A stretch of 64,000 nucleotides of DNA, taken from the NCBI RefSeq assembly GCF_002887595.1, contig NZ_PEBU01000003.1, positions 124,001 to 188,000 on the forward strand, read 5' to 3'. The stretch comes from Bowmanella denitrificans. Lineage in GTDB: Bacteria; Pseudomonadota; Gammaproteobacteria; Enterobacterales; Alteromonadaceae. A model generated the notes under the pieces. It ran no database searches and was not told the origin of the DNA. It saw only the letters and a program-made list of their open reading frames with translations. The number at the start of each line of letters is the position of its first letter. Positions within the stretch are counted from its first letter, which is position 1. Position numbers and translations under genes: made by a program. Positions 35,976-44,765 of this stretch are shown here, one piece after another.

Positions 35976-36191
35976 TCAATTCCGTAAGCCAGAGTCTGTC
36001 GACCTTTTATAGGCCACCAAGGCATTGGCATGACCATGGCCCATTTGATGCTGTTCCTTGAGCCAGGTTACCTGTTCCATATGTTTCAACCCTTGCAGGC
36101 TGTCCAACAATGACAGCCAGTGTTGAATAGATTGGCCATATTTCTTTTCAATGGCGGGAAAGTAGGAGGCTGGGCCTTTGGTGTCAGTCAC
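35976..36191 (-). CDS. DUF4287-domain protein
   Basis: A 71-residue protein composed almost entirely of a DUF4287 domain, recognised by GPASYFPAIEKKYG, then KHMEQVTWLKEQHQMGHGHANALVAY. Function unknown. The frame extends to 36215, but the GTG at 36191 with AAGGAA six bases upstream gives a better start. No signal peptide. Single gene between an exported esterase and a lipoprotein gene. Confidence 0.8.
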   Translation of the reverse strand: MTDTKGPASYFPAIEKKYGQSIQHWLSLLDSLQGLKHMEQVTWLKEQHQMGHGHANALVAYKRSTDSGLRN

Positions 36192-36309
36192 GGTCGATTC
36201 CTTACAGTTAAACACTATCTATCAGTCGTTTACCTGCATCATAGATCGACCATGGGCCCAACTTTTTTTAACTGCAACGGTATAACTTGCCTATCCGGAG
36301 TATTGAGGC

Positions 36310-36933
36310 TTAACCAAAGATCATGCGCCACAGCCAGCTTTTATCCAAATCTTCCTGACAGGATTTCAGTTGCCCAGCATAGCGCTGCGATCTTTCTTTC
36401 ACCCGGCCTGCCACTTTCTTAAGCCAGGCTTTTTGATTGTAGGTCTTGCGCTTGTAGCCGCCCCAACCTTCGTGATAATTCAGATATTGAGCATAAGCGT
36501 CCCATTTGGACACACCATTAATCTTGTGGGTTTTGCTGATAAACCAGCCCATAAAATCCATGGCATCATCAAAATCTTCCCGCGACGCCCAACCGTTGCC
36601 GGTTTCACGCACATAGTCCTGCCAGGTGGGGGTTTTAGCTTGAGAGTAGCCGTAGGCTGAACTGATTCTTCCCCAGGGGATCAAACCAAAAAATACGTAG
36701 TCTCTGGGTGGCAAGGCATCGTGGCGAAAAGAGCTTTCCTGATACATCATTGCCATGGGCACATGAATAGGCACCCCCCATTTATCCTTCATATCAGAAG
36801 CCGCATCGTACCAGTCACGTTTTTCGTAAAAAATTTCACAGATATTGCTGCTGTCCTTAGGTGGACTGGTGGCACAGCCCGCCAACAACAAAGGCAGACA
36901 ACAGATTAACGGGAATAAAATTTTTTTTTGCAT
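36310..36933 (-). CDS. Lytic transglycosylase-type lipoprotein
   Basis: A 207-residue lipoprotein. Signal and lipobox LPLLLAGC with C20 as the lipidated cysteine. The rest is an SLT-type transglycosylase domain: the catalytic glutamate is E66 in MMYQESSFR, followed by SAYGYSQAKTPTW and AQYLNYHEGWGGYKR. It should cleave peptidoglycan glycan strands from the outer-membrane side. The unusual feature is its small size, with no LysM domain. Single gene. Confidence 0.88.
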   Translation of the reverse strand: MQKKILFPLICCLPLLLAGCATSPPKDSSNICEIFYEKRDWYDAASDMKDKWGVPIHVPMAMMYQESSFRHDALPPRDYVFFGLIPWGRISSAYGYSQAKTPTWQDYVRETGNGWASREDFDDAMDFMGWFISKTHKINGVSKWDAYAQYLNYHEGWGGYKRKTYNQKAWLKKVAGRVKERSQRYAGQLKSCQEDLDKSWLWRMIFG

Positions 36934-37003
36934 CGGACTGAACTTCTTCCTTTAGCGTGACTCTCAATGATTGTGTGTTTGAGTGTGTCCCTTGTAAATT
37001 GTT

Positions 37004-37031
37004 GCCTGGCTTTGAAGCCAGGCTTTTTTTT
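37004..37031 (+). terminator. Strong rho-independent terminator on the plus strand
   Basis: gcctggct-ttga-agccaggc at 37004-37023 followed by eight T (37024-37031) and another T-run at 37035-37040. It reads as a terminator only on the plus strand, although both flanking genes are on the minus strand, so a short plus-strand transcript is implied. Confidence 0.75.
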
Positions 37032-37060
37032 GTCTTTTTTCAGCCCCGATTGAGGCGCAA

Positions 37061-38644
37061 TCAGGCACAGGTCCTATCAGCCACTGCAAAATAGTCGTGC
37101 AGGAATTGATCAAAAGAAACATTATCCTGGCGCTCCCCTTCTGCCTGTGCTGCTAATGAATCGGCGACCAGTTGCTCCAGCTCAGCTTCGCTGTGATAAC
37201 TATACTGATGCTGCGCCAGCGTCTGTTTGTAATACTCTGCCATTTCCAGCGCGTAGGCGCCGCTACCTTGTCCTGTGTCTTTTAAATGCTGAAGAATTCT
37301 GGCTGAAGGCGTCAGAGAAGGGTCCAGAACTTTGTCCAGTTCAGTATGCACTGCGCTTTGATAAGCATCCCCTCCCTGCACGCTGTCTAAAATCACTGCC
37401 ACCTCTGCCATGCCCTTAAGCAGTTCCTGCGCCCAGTCTTTCAATGTTTGGCTCTGGCCATTATTACTCAGCATCAGATCAGGTTTGCGACCTTCCACTA
37501 CCACGGTGCGAAGGTTTCGTTCGGTTTCTGCGAAATCTTCTCCACGCATTTCAGCACTTGGGCAAACGGCACAATACACGAGAAAAGTTTCAAGAAAATA
37601 AAACTGCTCAAGACTAATCCCCACATCACTGAATGGATTGACATCCAACGCCCTCACCTCAATGTAACTGACCCCCCGCTCTGCCAACGCATCCGTGGGC
37701 TTTTCCAGTTTACGTGTGGGTTGTTTGGGCCGGATGGGAGAATAAAGCTCGTTTTCGATTTGCAAGACATTGCTGTTTAACTGTTGGTATTGCCCATTTT
37801 TTTTGCCGGCAAATTTGGCGTAATCAGCAGAAGGGGTATTAATGGCCTGACGCAACGACGCAACATAATTGTCCAGTTGGTTATAACAAACATTTAGACC
37901 AGATTGGGCCTTGTTGGTATAACCCAGATCACTCATGCGCAGTGACGTGGCATAAGGCAGATAATAGGAGCCGGTGGGCAAACGCTCAAACGGCAGATTG
38001 GACTGATTGTCTTTAATAAAGGAGCCACACAATGCTGGTGACGCGCCATACAAATAAGGAATTAACCAACAAAAGCGACGATAATTGCGGATCATGTCAA
38101 AATAGGCAGCCGATACAGCATCTTGATCAGCGTCTGTGGCAGATACCGCTGGTAACCATTTATCCCAGAATGCCTGCGGCAGGGAAAAATTAAAATGCAC
38201 ACCGGCAATGGCTTGCATCATGCTGCCATAGCGGTTTTTCAGCCCCACCCGGTACAAGGTTTTCATCTTGCCGACATTCGAGCTGCCATATTGGGCAATG
38301 GGAATACTGTCTTCACTCTCTATGTAACAGGGCATGCTCATTGGCCACAGTCGTTCATCGCCAATACGTTCCAATACAAATTTGTGAATATCACGCAACT
38401 GCGCCAGCGCCTGGCGGGGGTCGGCGTGCGGTATAGTAATAAACTCCAGCAGTGCTTCAGAAAAATCGGTGGTGATATATTCATGGCACAAGGCGGAACC
38501 CAAGGCTTTGGGGTGAGGCGTCTGAGCAATACTGCCGTTGCTATTAATCCTCAGCGTTTCCCTTTCTATACCACGCAGTACGCCTTTCAGCGAATCAGCA
38601 ATATCAGCCTGGCTCAGTTTGGCCAGGCGCTCGGCAAAAGTCAT
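37061..38644 (-). CDS. gshA: Glutamate-cysteine ligase
   Basis: A protein of about 527 residues catalysing the first step of glutathione synthesis, ATP-dependent joining of glutamate and cysteine. Proteobacterial GshA features are GIERETLRI at the N terminus, DFSEALLEFIT, the NVCYNQLDNYV segment and YIEVRALDVNPFSD. The length is close to that of E. coli GshA. The frame is open 15 bases further up to 38659; the ATG at 38644 was chosen because it gives the usual N terminus. Transcribed alone; glutathione from it would serve the GST at 8684. Confidence 0.95.
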   Translation of the reverse strand: MTFAERLAKLSQADIADSLKGVLRGIERETLRINSNGSIAQTPHPKALGSALCHEYITTDFSEALLEFITIPHADPRQALAQLRDIHKFVLERIGDERLWPMSMPCYIESEDSIPIAQYGSSNVGKMKTLYRVGLKNRYGSMMQAIAGVHFNFSLPQAFWDKWLPAVSATDADQDAVSAAYFDMIRNYRRFCWLIPYLYGASPALCGSFIKDNQSNLPFERLPTGSYYLPYATSLRMSDLGYTNKAQSGLNVCYNQLDNYVASLRQAINTPSADYAKFAGKKNGQYQQLNSNVLQIENELYSPIRPKQPTRKLEKPTDALAERGVSYIEVRALDVNPFSDVGISLEQFYFLETFLVYCAVCPSAEMRGEDFAETERNLRTVVVEGRKPDLMLSNNGQSQTLKDWAQELLKGMAEVAVILDSVQGGDAYQSAVHTELDKVLDPSLTPSARILQHLKDTGQGSGAYALEMAEYYKQTLAQHQYSYHSEAELEQLVADSLAAQAEGERQDNVSFDQFLHDYFAVADRTCA

Positions 38645-38884
38645 TGTTGTCTGCTGCAAAATTGATCCTAGTTTGGATACAAGACCCCATAGATGGGTAG
38701 TATTAATCTTATTTCAAGCCTTGCCAACCGAACAAATGGTTGTTGTCCGATACAAGGGCCGAAACGCCAGATAAATGGCGACCGGCAATAGCGCATAGAT
38801 ATTTCATTCGCCTCGTACCTTGCCGATTTCCTGTTAACATTAAGTGTAAGAAGTTATTGGACGAACGAAATGCAGGAGGGGCGG

Positions 38885-39439
38885 ATGGCTCAGTATCTGG
38901 ATATGGAGTTTGCCTTGCAGCAATTAGGGGGCGACAAGCAACTATTGAACAATATGCTCAAACGTTTTGTTAACCAATACGGCCTGACTGCAGAGCACAT
39001 CAGGCAACTGATGACCGACAAACAATGGCAGGAAGCCAGACAATTGGTACACAGCCTTAAAGGCGTGGCTGGCAATCTGGGCATGACACCTTTATATCAA
39101 AGTGCTTCGACATTGGAGCACGGCCTTAAGTCGGCATCCGCTGACGCAATGCAGCATTACCCTGCCTTTACCCATGATTTAGATGCGACCCTGGCAGAGA
39201 TACAGGCGCTTCTGTCGGGTCCCTCTTTGGTCAGCGCTGCAACCACAGAAGCAACGGCTGATCCGCTGGCTTACCAAACACTGGTCGCTATGCTGCAAAG
39301 CAACGAATTTATCTCTCCGTCTAAATTGGACAGTTTACTGGGCAGCTTGTCTTTGACGGAGGAAAATCGCGGTAAGCTACATGACCTCATCAGCGACTTG
39401 GAGTACCATCAGGCCATAAAATTCATCCAGCAACTGTAG
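38885..39439 (+). CDS. Hpt (histidine phosphotransfer) domain protein
   Basis: A 184-residue protein whose N-terminal 110 residues are an Hpt four-helix domain, with the phosphoacceptor histidine in LVHSLKGVAGNLG. It would relay phosphate between a hybrid kinase and a response regulator. The C-terminal 70 residues have no recognised domain. The start at 38885 is preferred because AGGAGGGG sits just before it; an upstream ATG at 38870 contains that site. No kinase or regulator gene adjoins it, so its partners are elsewhere. Confidence 0.85.
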   Translation: MAQYLDMEFALQQLGGDKQLLNNMLKRFVNQYGLTAEHIRQLMTDKQWQEARQLVHSLKGVAGNLGMTPLYQSASTLEHGLKSASADAMQHYPAFTHDLDATLAEIQALLSGPSLVSAATTEATADPLAYQTLVAMLQSNEFISPSKLDSLLGSLSLTEENRGKLHDLISDLEYHQAIKFIQQL

Positions 39440-39469
39440 GGGCTCCCTTAAGTTGCCATTGGCCATTGC

Positions 39470-40171
39470 ATGACCTTAGACGTACATTTTGACCACCCCG
39501 ATTTCCTCGCCGTCCATAAACCGCCCACTATTGGTATGCATCAGGAAGGCCAGAACATCGGCCTGGTGACCATGCTTAGCCAACAATTAGGTGGCCGTCC
39601 GTTGTGGCCGGTGCACCGATTGGATAAAGTCACCTCAGGCTTGGTACTCATAGCCAAAAATGCTGACACAGCAGCAGCGCTGTCTGGCCTGTTCGCCAAA
39701 CGCCAGGTGGAAAAATACTATATTGCCCTGTCAGACAAGAAACCGGCTAAGAAGCAAGGTGCCGTGATTGGCGATATGCAAAAAGCCAGGCGTGGTCAGT
39801 GGAAGCTATCCACCAGCAAATTGTCACCAGCGGTCAGTCAGTTTTTCAGTGCCGGACTGGGGAACGGCTTGCGGCTTTTTGTGGTACGGCCACACACAGG
39901 TAAAACTCACCAAATTCGGGTAATGATGAAAAGCCTTGGCGCGCCCATACTGGGCGACTCACATTATGGCGCTACACCAGCCGATCGCACCTATCTGCAT
40001 GCTCTGGCGCTAAGATTTACCTACCAAAACAATGCCTTCAGTTTTATCTGCCAGCCAGCGGCAGGACAACACTTTAACAGCCCGGAATACAACCGGGAAG
40101 TGGAGAAGTTTACTCCGCCCTGGGCACTTAGATGGCCACAGTTAGCCAATATAGGGGGCATGCATGGCTAG
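39470..40171 (+). CDS. RluA-family pseudouridine synthase-like protein (TIGR01621 type)
   Basis: A 233-residue protein with the RluA-type catalytic fold. The active aspartate lies in VHRLDKVTSGLVLIAKN, and the later RPHTGKTHQIRVMMKSLGAPILGDSHYG is the second family signature. There is no S4 RNA-binding domain. It resembles the smaller RluA-like group whose RNA target is unknown. Its stop overlaps the VanZ start by 8 bp, so the two are cotranslated. Confidence 0.9.
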   Translation: MTLDVHFDHPDFLAVHKPPTIGMHQEGQNIGLVTMLSQQLGGRPLWPVHRLDKVTSGLVLIAKNADTAAALSGLFAKRQVEKYYIALSDKKPAKKQGAVIGDMQKARRGQWKLSTSKLSPAVSQFFSAGLGNGLRLFVVRPHTGKTHQIRVMMKSLGAPILGDSHYGATPADRTYLHALALRFTYQNNAFSFICQPAAGQHFNSPEYNREVEKFTPPWALRWPQLANIGGMHG

Positions 40172-40550
40172 CTGGCGAAGCAAGATCGCAAGGCGCGTCA
40201 AACATCCATGGATTTTCATTTTAATGCTGCTGGCACTGGTGGTGTTCTGCGTCATGTTATGGTTACCCACCCAGTATTTACTGGTTGACGGCAGCAATGA
40301 CAAACAGCACCACATTAGCTTTTTCCTTGGCCTGACCTGGTTATGCTGGTATAGCCTGCGCTATCACCCTGCCTGGCAGGCTTGCATGCTGGTGTTGTTT
40401 GCCGTACTCAGTGAACTGTCTCAGCACTGGGTGCCACATCGTCACAGTAGCTGGGAAGATTTACAGGCCAATTTACTTGGCATTGCTCTGGGTTACCTGT
40501 TGATTCTGCTTGTCAGGCTGATGCAAAAACTAATGGGCAAGCGTAAATGA
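40164..40550 (+). CDS. VanZ-like family membrane protein
   Basis: A 128-residue protein with about four hydrophobic helices and the VanZ-like pattern: DKQHHISFFLGLTWLCW in the first half and ELSQHWVPHRHSSWEDLQANLLGIALGYLL near the C terminus. The role of such proteins is unknown in this setting; no glycopeptide resistance genes are nearby. It overlaps the pseudouridine synthase gene before it and panE after it (ATGA overlap), forming a three-gene operon. Confidence 0.85.
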   Translation: MASWRSKIARRVKHPWIFILMLLALVVFCVMLWLPTQYLLVDGSNDKQHHISFFLGLTWLCWYSLRYHPAWQACMLVLFAVLSELSQHWVPHRHSSWEDLQANLLGIALGYLLILLVRLMQKLMGKRK

Positions 40551-41431
40551 AAGTAGTGATCCTGGGCCAGGGGGCGATCGGCAGCTTGCTGGCGGCCCGT
40601 TGCCAATGGTCGGGGGTGGATTATGCAGTGATGGGCCGAGATACTACATTACAAACTATCCATTTTCAGTCAGTTGATGGCAGAGTGGATACTTTCACTC
40701 CCCCGTCAATCAGCCAGGAACAATTGCGTGGCAGTGAGTTACTGATACTGCCACTCAAGGCCTATCAGATACTGCCAGCACTGAAATCCCTCAAGCCGTC
40801 CCTCAGTTCACAGCCGCTGATATTGTTGCATAACGGTCTTGGCACTGAACATGAGTGCCGTGCACTCTTGCCTGCCCACCCCGTTGCATTGGGCATAACC
40901 CGGCTGGCCGCGCTAAAACAAGGCATCCGGGTACAGGAAACCGGCCACGGGCAGACCGATCTGAGTTGGGTACAAAAGCCTGACAGTGATACCATGATGC
41001 AAGTGCAACAGCTAATCACCAACCTGTTGTCACCCAGCGAGTGGCACCAGGACCTTCGTCCTTTGCAGTGGGCTAAGCTGGCTATTAACGCGGTGATTAA
41101 TCCCCTTACTGCCCTGCACAATATCCGTAATGGTGAATTGGCATCAGCGGAGTTTCAGGTGCAGATCCAGGCCCTCAATCAGGAAACCGCCAAGCTTATG
41201 CAAAACCTTGGCATTCCGGGATCTGAGGATTTGGATGACAAGGTTGCCGAGGTGATTCACGCCACTGCTGCTAACTTCTCATCTATGCATCAGGATTTTA
41301 CCCATGGGCGGCAAACGGAGGTGGATTATATCAACGGCTTTCTGGTTCGCTCTGCGGCGCAGCAGGGTATGTCTTTACCCCAACATCAGGCACTTTGGCA
41401 GACAATTAAGCATGGCAGGCCAGCAAATTAA
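40547..41431 (+). CDS. panE: 2-dehydropantoate 2-reductase (ketopantoate reductase)
   Basis: A 294-residue NADPH-dependent reductase converting ketopantoate to pantoate for coenzyme A synthesis. The N-terminal Rossmann motif is VVILGQGAIGSLLAAR; the C-terminal helical domain has WAKLAINAVINPLTAL, with the lysine and asparagine conserved in PanE, and GRQTEVDYINGFLV. The length is normal. Last gene of the operon with the synthase and VanZ genes. Its 3' end overlaps the convergent regulator gene by 26 bp. Confidence 0.93.
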   Translation: MKVVILGQGAIGSLLAARCQWSGVDYAVMGRDTTLQTIHFQSVDGRVDTFTPPSISQEQLRGSELLILPLKAYQILPALKSLKPSLSSQPLILLHNGLGTEHECRALLPAHPVALGITRLAALKQGIRVQETGHGQTDLSWVQKPDSDTMMQVQQLITNLLSPSEWHQDLRPLQWAKLAINAVINPLTALHNIRNGELASAEFQVQIQALNQETAKLMQNLGIPGSEDLDDKVAEVIHATAANFSSMHQDFTHGRQTEVDYINGFLVRSAAQQGMSLPQHQALWQTIKHGRPAN

Positions 41432-42374
41432 ATTGCTTTCGGTAGCGGCTGGGGGTTAGCCCCAGGTTTTTCTCAAAGTGCAGTCGTAAAGATAAAGCAG
41501 TGGCAAAACCACATTGCTGCGCCACCAACTCAACAGGTAAGTCAGAGCTTTCCAGCCAGTATCTGGCCTGTTCCAGTTGAGCATTTAAAAGCCATTGTTT
41601 GGCGCTTAGACCAAAGCTTTGCTTGAACTTGCGATCAAAGGTCCGGCGGCTCATATGGCTCTGCTGCGCCAATCGCTCCACCGTTAATCCCGCTGCCAGA
41701 TTTTGCATGGCCCATTCAAGGGTTTTACTCAGCTCACCTCGCCGTTTAGGCACAGGCAATTCGATAAACTGCTGCTGGTCACCATCCCGATGGCCCGGCA
41801 CCACCAGACGCCTGGCGGTGCGATTGGCTTGCTCTAAACCAAAATCTTCACGAATCAGCTGAATCGATAAATCCAGACAAGCCGCACTACCTGCGGAGGT
41901 GTGGACATTGCCATCCTGCACATAGAGACGGTTTATCTGCAACTTCACAGCCGGGAAACGACGGGCAAAAGCCTCGGCATACTTCCAATGGGTAGTGGCG
42001 CATTTCCCGTCCAATACTCCAGCGGCAGCCAGCACAAAGGCCCCCGAGCAAAAAGATACCAAACGCTTGCCAGCCTCGCTGGCTTGTTTCAATGCCTGGA
42101 TGAGTGGTTCTGGAACCTCGGCATCGATATGACGCCAGCCCGGCATCAGGATAGTGTCAAAGTCAGCCAGGGAGCCAATCATTTTATCCACTTCCAGCCA
42201 GCCACCGCCACTTAAGCGGATGCGATTGTGATCGGTACCAATCACTTGTGTCTGGTACCAGTCGCCCCTGTCACGGCCATGGGAGGCAAATATTTCCACC
42301 GCCGCACCATATTCCAGCATGGATAAGCCGTCATAAACACAGATAGCAACGTGATGTGCTGTGCTATTTTTCAT
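41406..42374 (-). CDS. GlxA-type transcriptional regulator (DJ-1/PfpI plus AraC)
   Basis: A 322-residue regulator with an N-terminal DJ-1/PfpI-like domain (residues about 8-190, cysteine in VSFCSGAFVLAAAG) and a C-terminal AraC HTH pair (MSRRTFDRKFKQSFGLSAKQWL and VELVAQQCGFATALSLRLHFEKNLG). Members control amine and amino-acid catabolic genes in response to unknown ligands. Divergent to the rhodanese gene with about 100 bp between. It may regulate that gene, but nothing in sequence proves it. Confidence 0.92.
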   Translation of the reverse strand: MKNSTAHHVAICVYDGLSMLEYGAAVEIFASHGRDRGDWYQTQVIGTDHNRIRLSGGGWLEVDKMIGSLADFDTILMPGWRHIDAEVPEPLIQALKQASEAGKRLVSFCSGAFVLAAAGVLDGKCATTHWKYAEAFARRFPAVKLQINRLYVQDGNVHTSAGSAACLDLSIQLIREDFGLEQANRTARRLVVPGHRDGDQQQFIELPVPKRRGELSKTLEWAMQNLAAGLTVERLAQQSHMSRRTFDRKFKQSFGLSAKQWLLNAQLEQARYWLESSDLPVELVAQQCGFATALSLRLHFEKNLGLTPSRYRKQFNLLACHA

Positions 42375-42478
42375 GGCTGAAAATTAACTTTTTTTGTTAA
42401 ACAGGTCAATGTTCTGCAACTGCTGCCCCTGTTTTAATGCATATATCCTCGCTGTGAGGGTAAAAACAGGAGAATGAT

Positions 42479-42877
42479 ATGACACCATCTGAAGTAATGC
42501 GTATTCCCGCCGCCGCTCCTCAAGAAGCTCAGCGACACTTTGCCGCCAAACTGGCATTTGAAACCGATTGCGCCGATGTACAGGAAGCCATGAAAAAGGA
42601 ACAACCTGACTTTGTGTTGCTGGATGTACGTGGCCCCAATGCCTATGCCCGTGAGCATGTGCCAGGGGCGATGAATCTGCCCAGAACACAGATGAGTCCC
42701 GCCGTTTTACAGGATCTGTGTGCTGGCAAAGCATTTGTAGTTTACTGTGCAGGGCCGCATTGTAACGGTGCAGACAAGGCTGCCGAGCTGATTGCCCGGT
42801 TTGGCTTTCAGGTCAAAATAATGATTGGTGGTGTTGAAGGCTGGCGGGATGAAAAATTCAGCTTCGCCAGCCTATAG
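42479..42877 (+). CDS. Rhodanese-like domain protein
   Basis: A 132-residue single rhodanese domain. The fold signatures are FVLLDVRGPNAYAREHVPGAMNLP and the active-site loop VYCAGPHCNGADKAAE, where C(AGP) is the likely sulphur-carrying cysteine. It could move sulphane sulphur from thiosulphate, glutathione persulphide or another donor. AGGAGA precedes the ATG. It is divergent from a GlxA-type regulator and convergent with thiI, whose own product has a rhodanese domain. Confidence 0.9.
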   Translation: MTPSEVMRIPAAAPQEAQRHFAAKLAFETDCADVQEAMKKEQPDFVLLDVRGPNAYAREHVPGAMNLPRTQMSPAVLQDLCAGKAFVVYCAGPHCNGADKAAELIARFGFQVKIMIGGVEGWRDEKFSFASL

Positions 42878-42893
42878 CCTATATTAGCCTTGC

Positions 42894-42910
42894 CCGGCCA
42901 GGGAGGCCGG
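42894..42910. terminator. Hairpin between convergent rhodanese and thiI genes
   Basis: ccggcc-aggga-ggccgg in the 35-bp gap between the two convergent gene ends. No T-run on either side, so its termination strength is uncertain. Confidence 0.45.
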
Positions 42911-42912
42911 CA

Positions 42913-44367
42913 TCAGGGGCGATACACCTTAACATTCTGATAGCCCTGTTCATGCAACAGTAAAGCCTGCATACGGCTCATCACTCCGCGGGCGCAATAC
43001 AGATAATACTCCTGGCTTTGATCCAAATCGCCAAACTGACTGGCCAGACGGAAAAACGGTAGAGTTTTCACCTCGTGACCGTCCACCGTCAGAGGATTGT
43101 CCTCCTCCTCCTCGGGGCTGCGGATATCCAGTACCACTGCCCCCTGGGGTAAGGCATCGCTGGTTTGCACCTGCGGAACTTCGGCTTCAGTTTCCTGCGC
43201 CATACGGCGAATATCCAGCACATTGGATGCTTTGACCACACGGTCCACCAGATCGGCATCCAGTTTAGCTTCCTGCTCCTCGACTTCACTGAGGATGGCT
43301 CTGACCGTGGGCTTTTTGGATATCACACCGCAATATTCCGGCATGCCTTTGGCAAAATCTTCGGTGCCGATTTGTCTGGCCAGACTGATAATGTCTGACT
43401 TGTCCCAACAAATCAGCGGCCGTAGCACCAATTTTTCTGTGGCCCGGTCAATGACCGCCAGATTAGATAAGGTCTGGCTGGATACCTGGCCTAATGCCTC
43501 GCCTGTCACTAAAGTCGAGATATCCAGATTATCCGCGACAATGCTGGCTGCGCGCATCATCATACGTTTTAGCACCACGCCCATCAGGCCGTTATCCACC
43601 CGTTCCAGAATTTGCGCCACCACGGGCTCAAAATCCACCGCAATAAACTTAACCCGGTGCGAAGTACTGTATTGTTTCCATAAGTAGCAGGCCACCTGCT
43701 TAACCCCGATTTCATGTTCCCTGCCACCAAGATTAAAGAAGCAGTAATGGGTGCGGGCACCACGACGAATCATCTGGTAACTGGCCACGCCGGAATCAAA
43801 GCCACCAGAAATCAGCGATACCACGTCTTCCTGGGTGGGCAATGGCATACCGCCCAGACATTTAAATCTGTCATCGATAATCAGCAGATGCTCTTTATCA
43901 ATTTCCAGCTCTATCATCACATCGGGCTTGCTAAGATTAACGCCGCCGGTTTCACAATGCTGATTTAGGCCGCCGCCCACATAACGGGCCACGTCCACCG
44001 AACTGAATTCATGTTTGCCGCGACGCTTAACCCTGACCGCAAAGCTTTTACCAGCGAGCTTGTCGTGCCAAACGGCTTTGACCTGCTGATAAATATCGTC
44101 CAGATCCTGGTATTCACTTTGTCGTACCTGCAGACACTGCTCGATACCCGGAATGCGTTTAAGCTGATCCACCACCAAAGCAGCCTGCTCGGGCGTCTCG
44201 GTTCTGGCTTCCATCACCAGCTTGTCCCATTTATTCCACACCGCCACTTTGAATTCATACGGCTTAAAAATATTACGCACATTGGATTCAAGGATTTTGG
44301 TAAAACGGCGGCGCACCGAGTCGCTCTTGATGGAGATTTCCGGGTGCAGCTTAAGAATAAATTTCAT
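42913..44367 (-). CDS. thiI: tRNA uridine 4-sulfurtransferase with rhodanese domain
   Basis: A 484-residue enzyme making 4-thiouridine in tRNA and supplying sulphur for the thiazole part of thiamine. The N terminus (MKFILKLHPEISIKSDSV) is of ThiI type, a THUMP region follows, the PP-loop is SLISGGFDSGVASY, and the C-terminal rhodanese domain has its catalytic cysteine in YLYCARGVMS. The length matches the long proteobacterial form. The frame has 4 extra codons upstream; the ATG at 44367 is the family start. Near the downstream thiamine gene thiL in function only. Confidence 0.95.
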   Translation of the reverse strand: MKFILKLHPEISIKSDSVRRRFTKILESNVRNIFKPYEFKVAVWNKWDKLVMEARTETPEQAALVVDQLKRIPGIEQCLQVRQSEYQDLDDIYQQVKAVWHDKLAGKSFAVRVKRRGKHEFSSVDVARYVGGGLNQHCETGGVNLSKPDVMIELEIDKEHLLIIDDRFKCLGGMPLPTQEDVVSLISGGFDSGVASYQMIRRGARTHYCFFNLGGREHEIGVKQVACYLWKQYSTSHRVKFIAVDFEPVVAQILERVDNGLMGVVLKRMMMRAASIVADNLDISTLVTGEALGQVSSQTLSNLAVIDRATEKLVLRPLICWDKSDIISLARQIGTEDFAKGMPEYCGVISKKPTVRAILSEVEEQEAKLDADLVDRVVKASNVLDIRRMAQETEAEVPQVQTSDALPQGAVVLDIRSPEEEEDNPLTVDGHEVKTLPFFRLASQFGDLDQSQEYYLYCARGVMSRMQALLLHEQGYQNVKVYRP

Positions 44368-44765
44368 CGACGGGTACAACCTAGGGCAAAAGTGCGCGGA
44401 GTATAGCAGACTCGGCCATAGTTGGCAGTTGGCAGTTGGCAGTTGGCAGTTTAGTCTGACTCGCCCTAGCTTTCTGTAAACGAATTTCTGCTAACTGACT
44501 ACTGATTACTGACCACTTAGTTCTGACGGCTTCATCCAGTCGGACTCAAGTCCGACCCACGGCGCTTGGACTGGGTTTTGCTGTCGGAATCTACTCTGAC
44601 TCTTTGTGTTTATCCGAACTTTGCTGTCGAAATCAATTTCGACCCACTGTGGGTTGGGCTTAAGCCCAACAACAATAGCTTCAAAATCCGTGGTTACTAT
44701 CCAGTTGGCAGTTCAGGTCGCCCCGGCTATGCCAACTGACGACTGACGACTGATTTACTGACCAC
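44368..44765. repeat. Gene-free repeat region between thiI and pomB
   Basis: Contains four perfect copies of the heptamer GTTGGCA (44421-44448); the palindrome gtcggactcaagtccgac (44539-44556); gtcgaaatcaatttcgac (44626-44643) followed by ccactgtggg and gttgggcttaagcccaac (44653-44670), the same module as at 21450-21494; and two copies of a ctgactactgattactgaccactta-like string (about 44493 and 44742). No gene. Confidence 0.85.
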
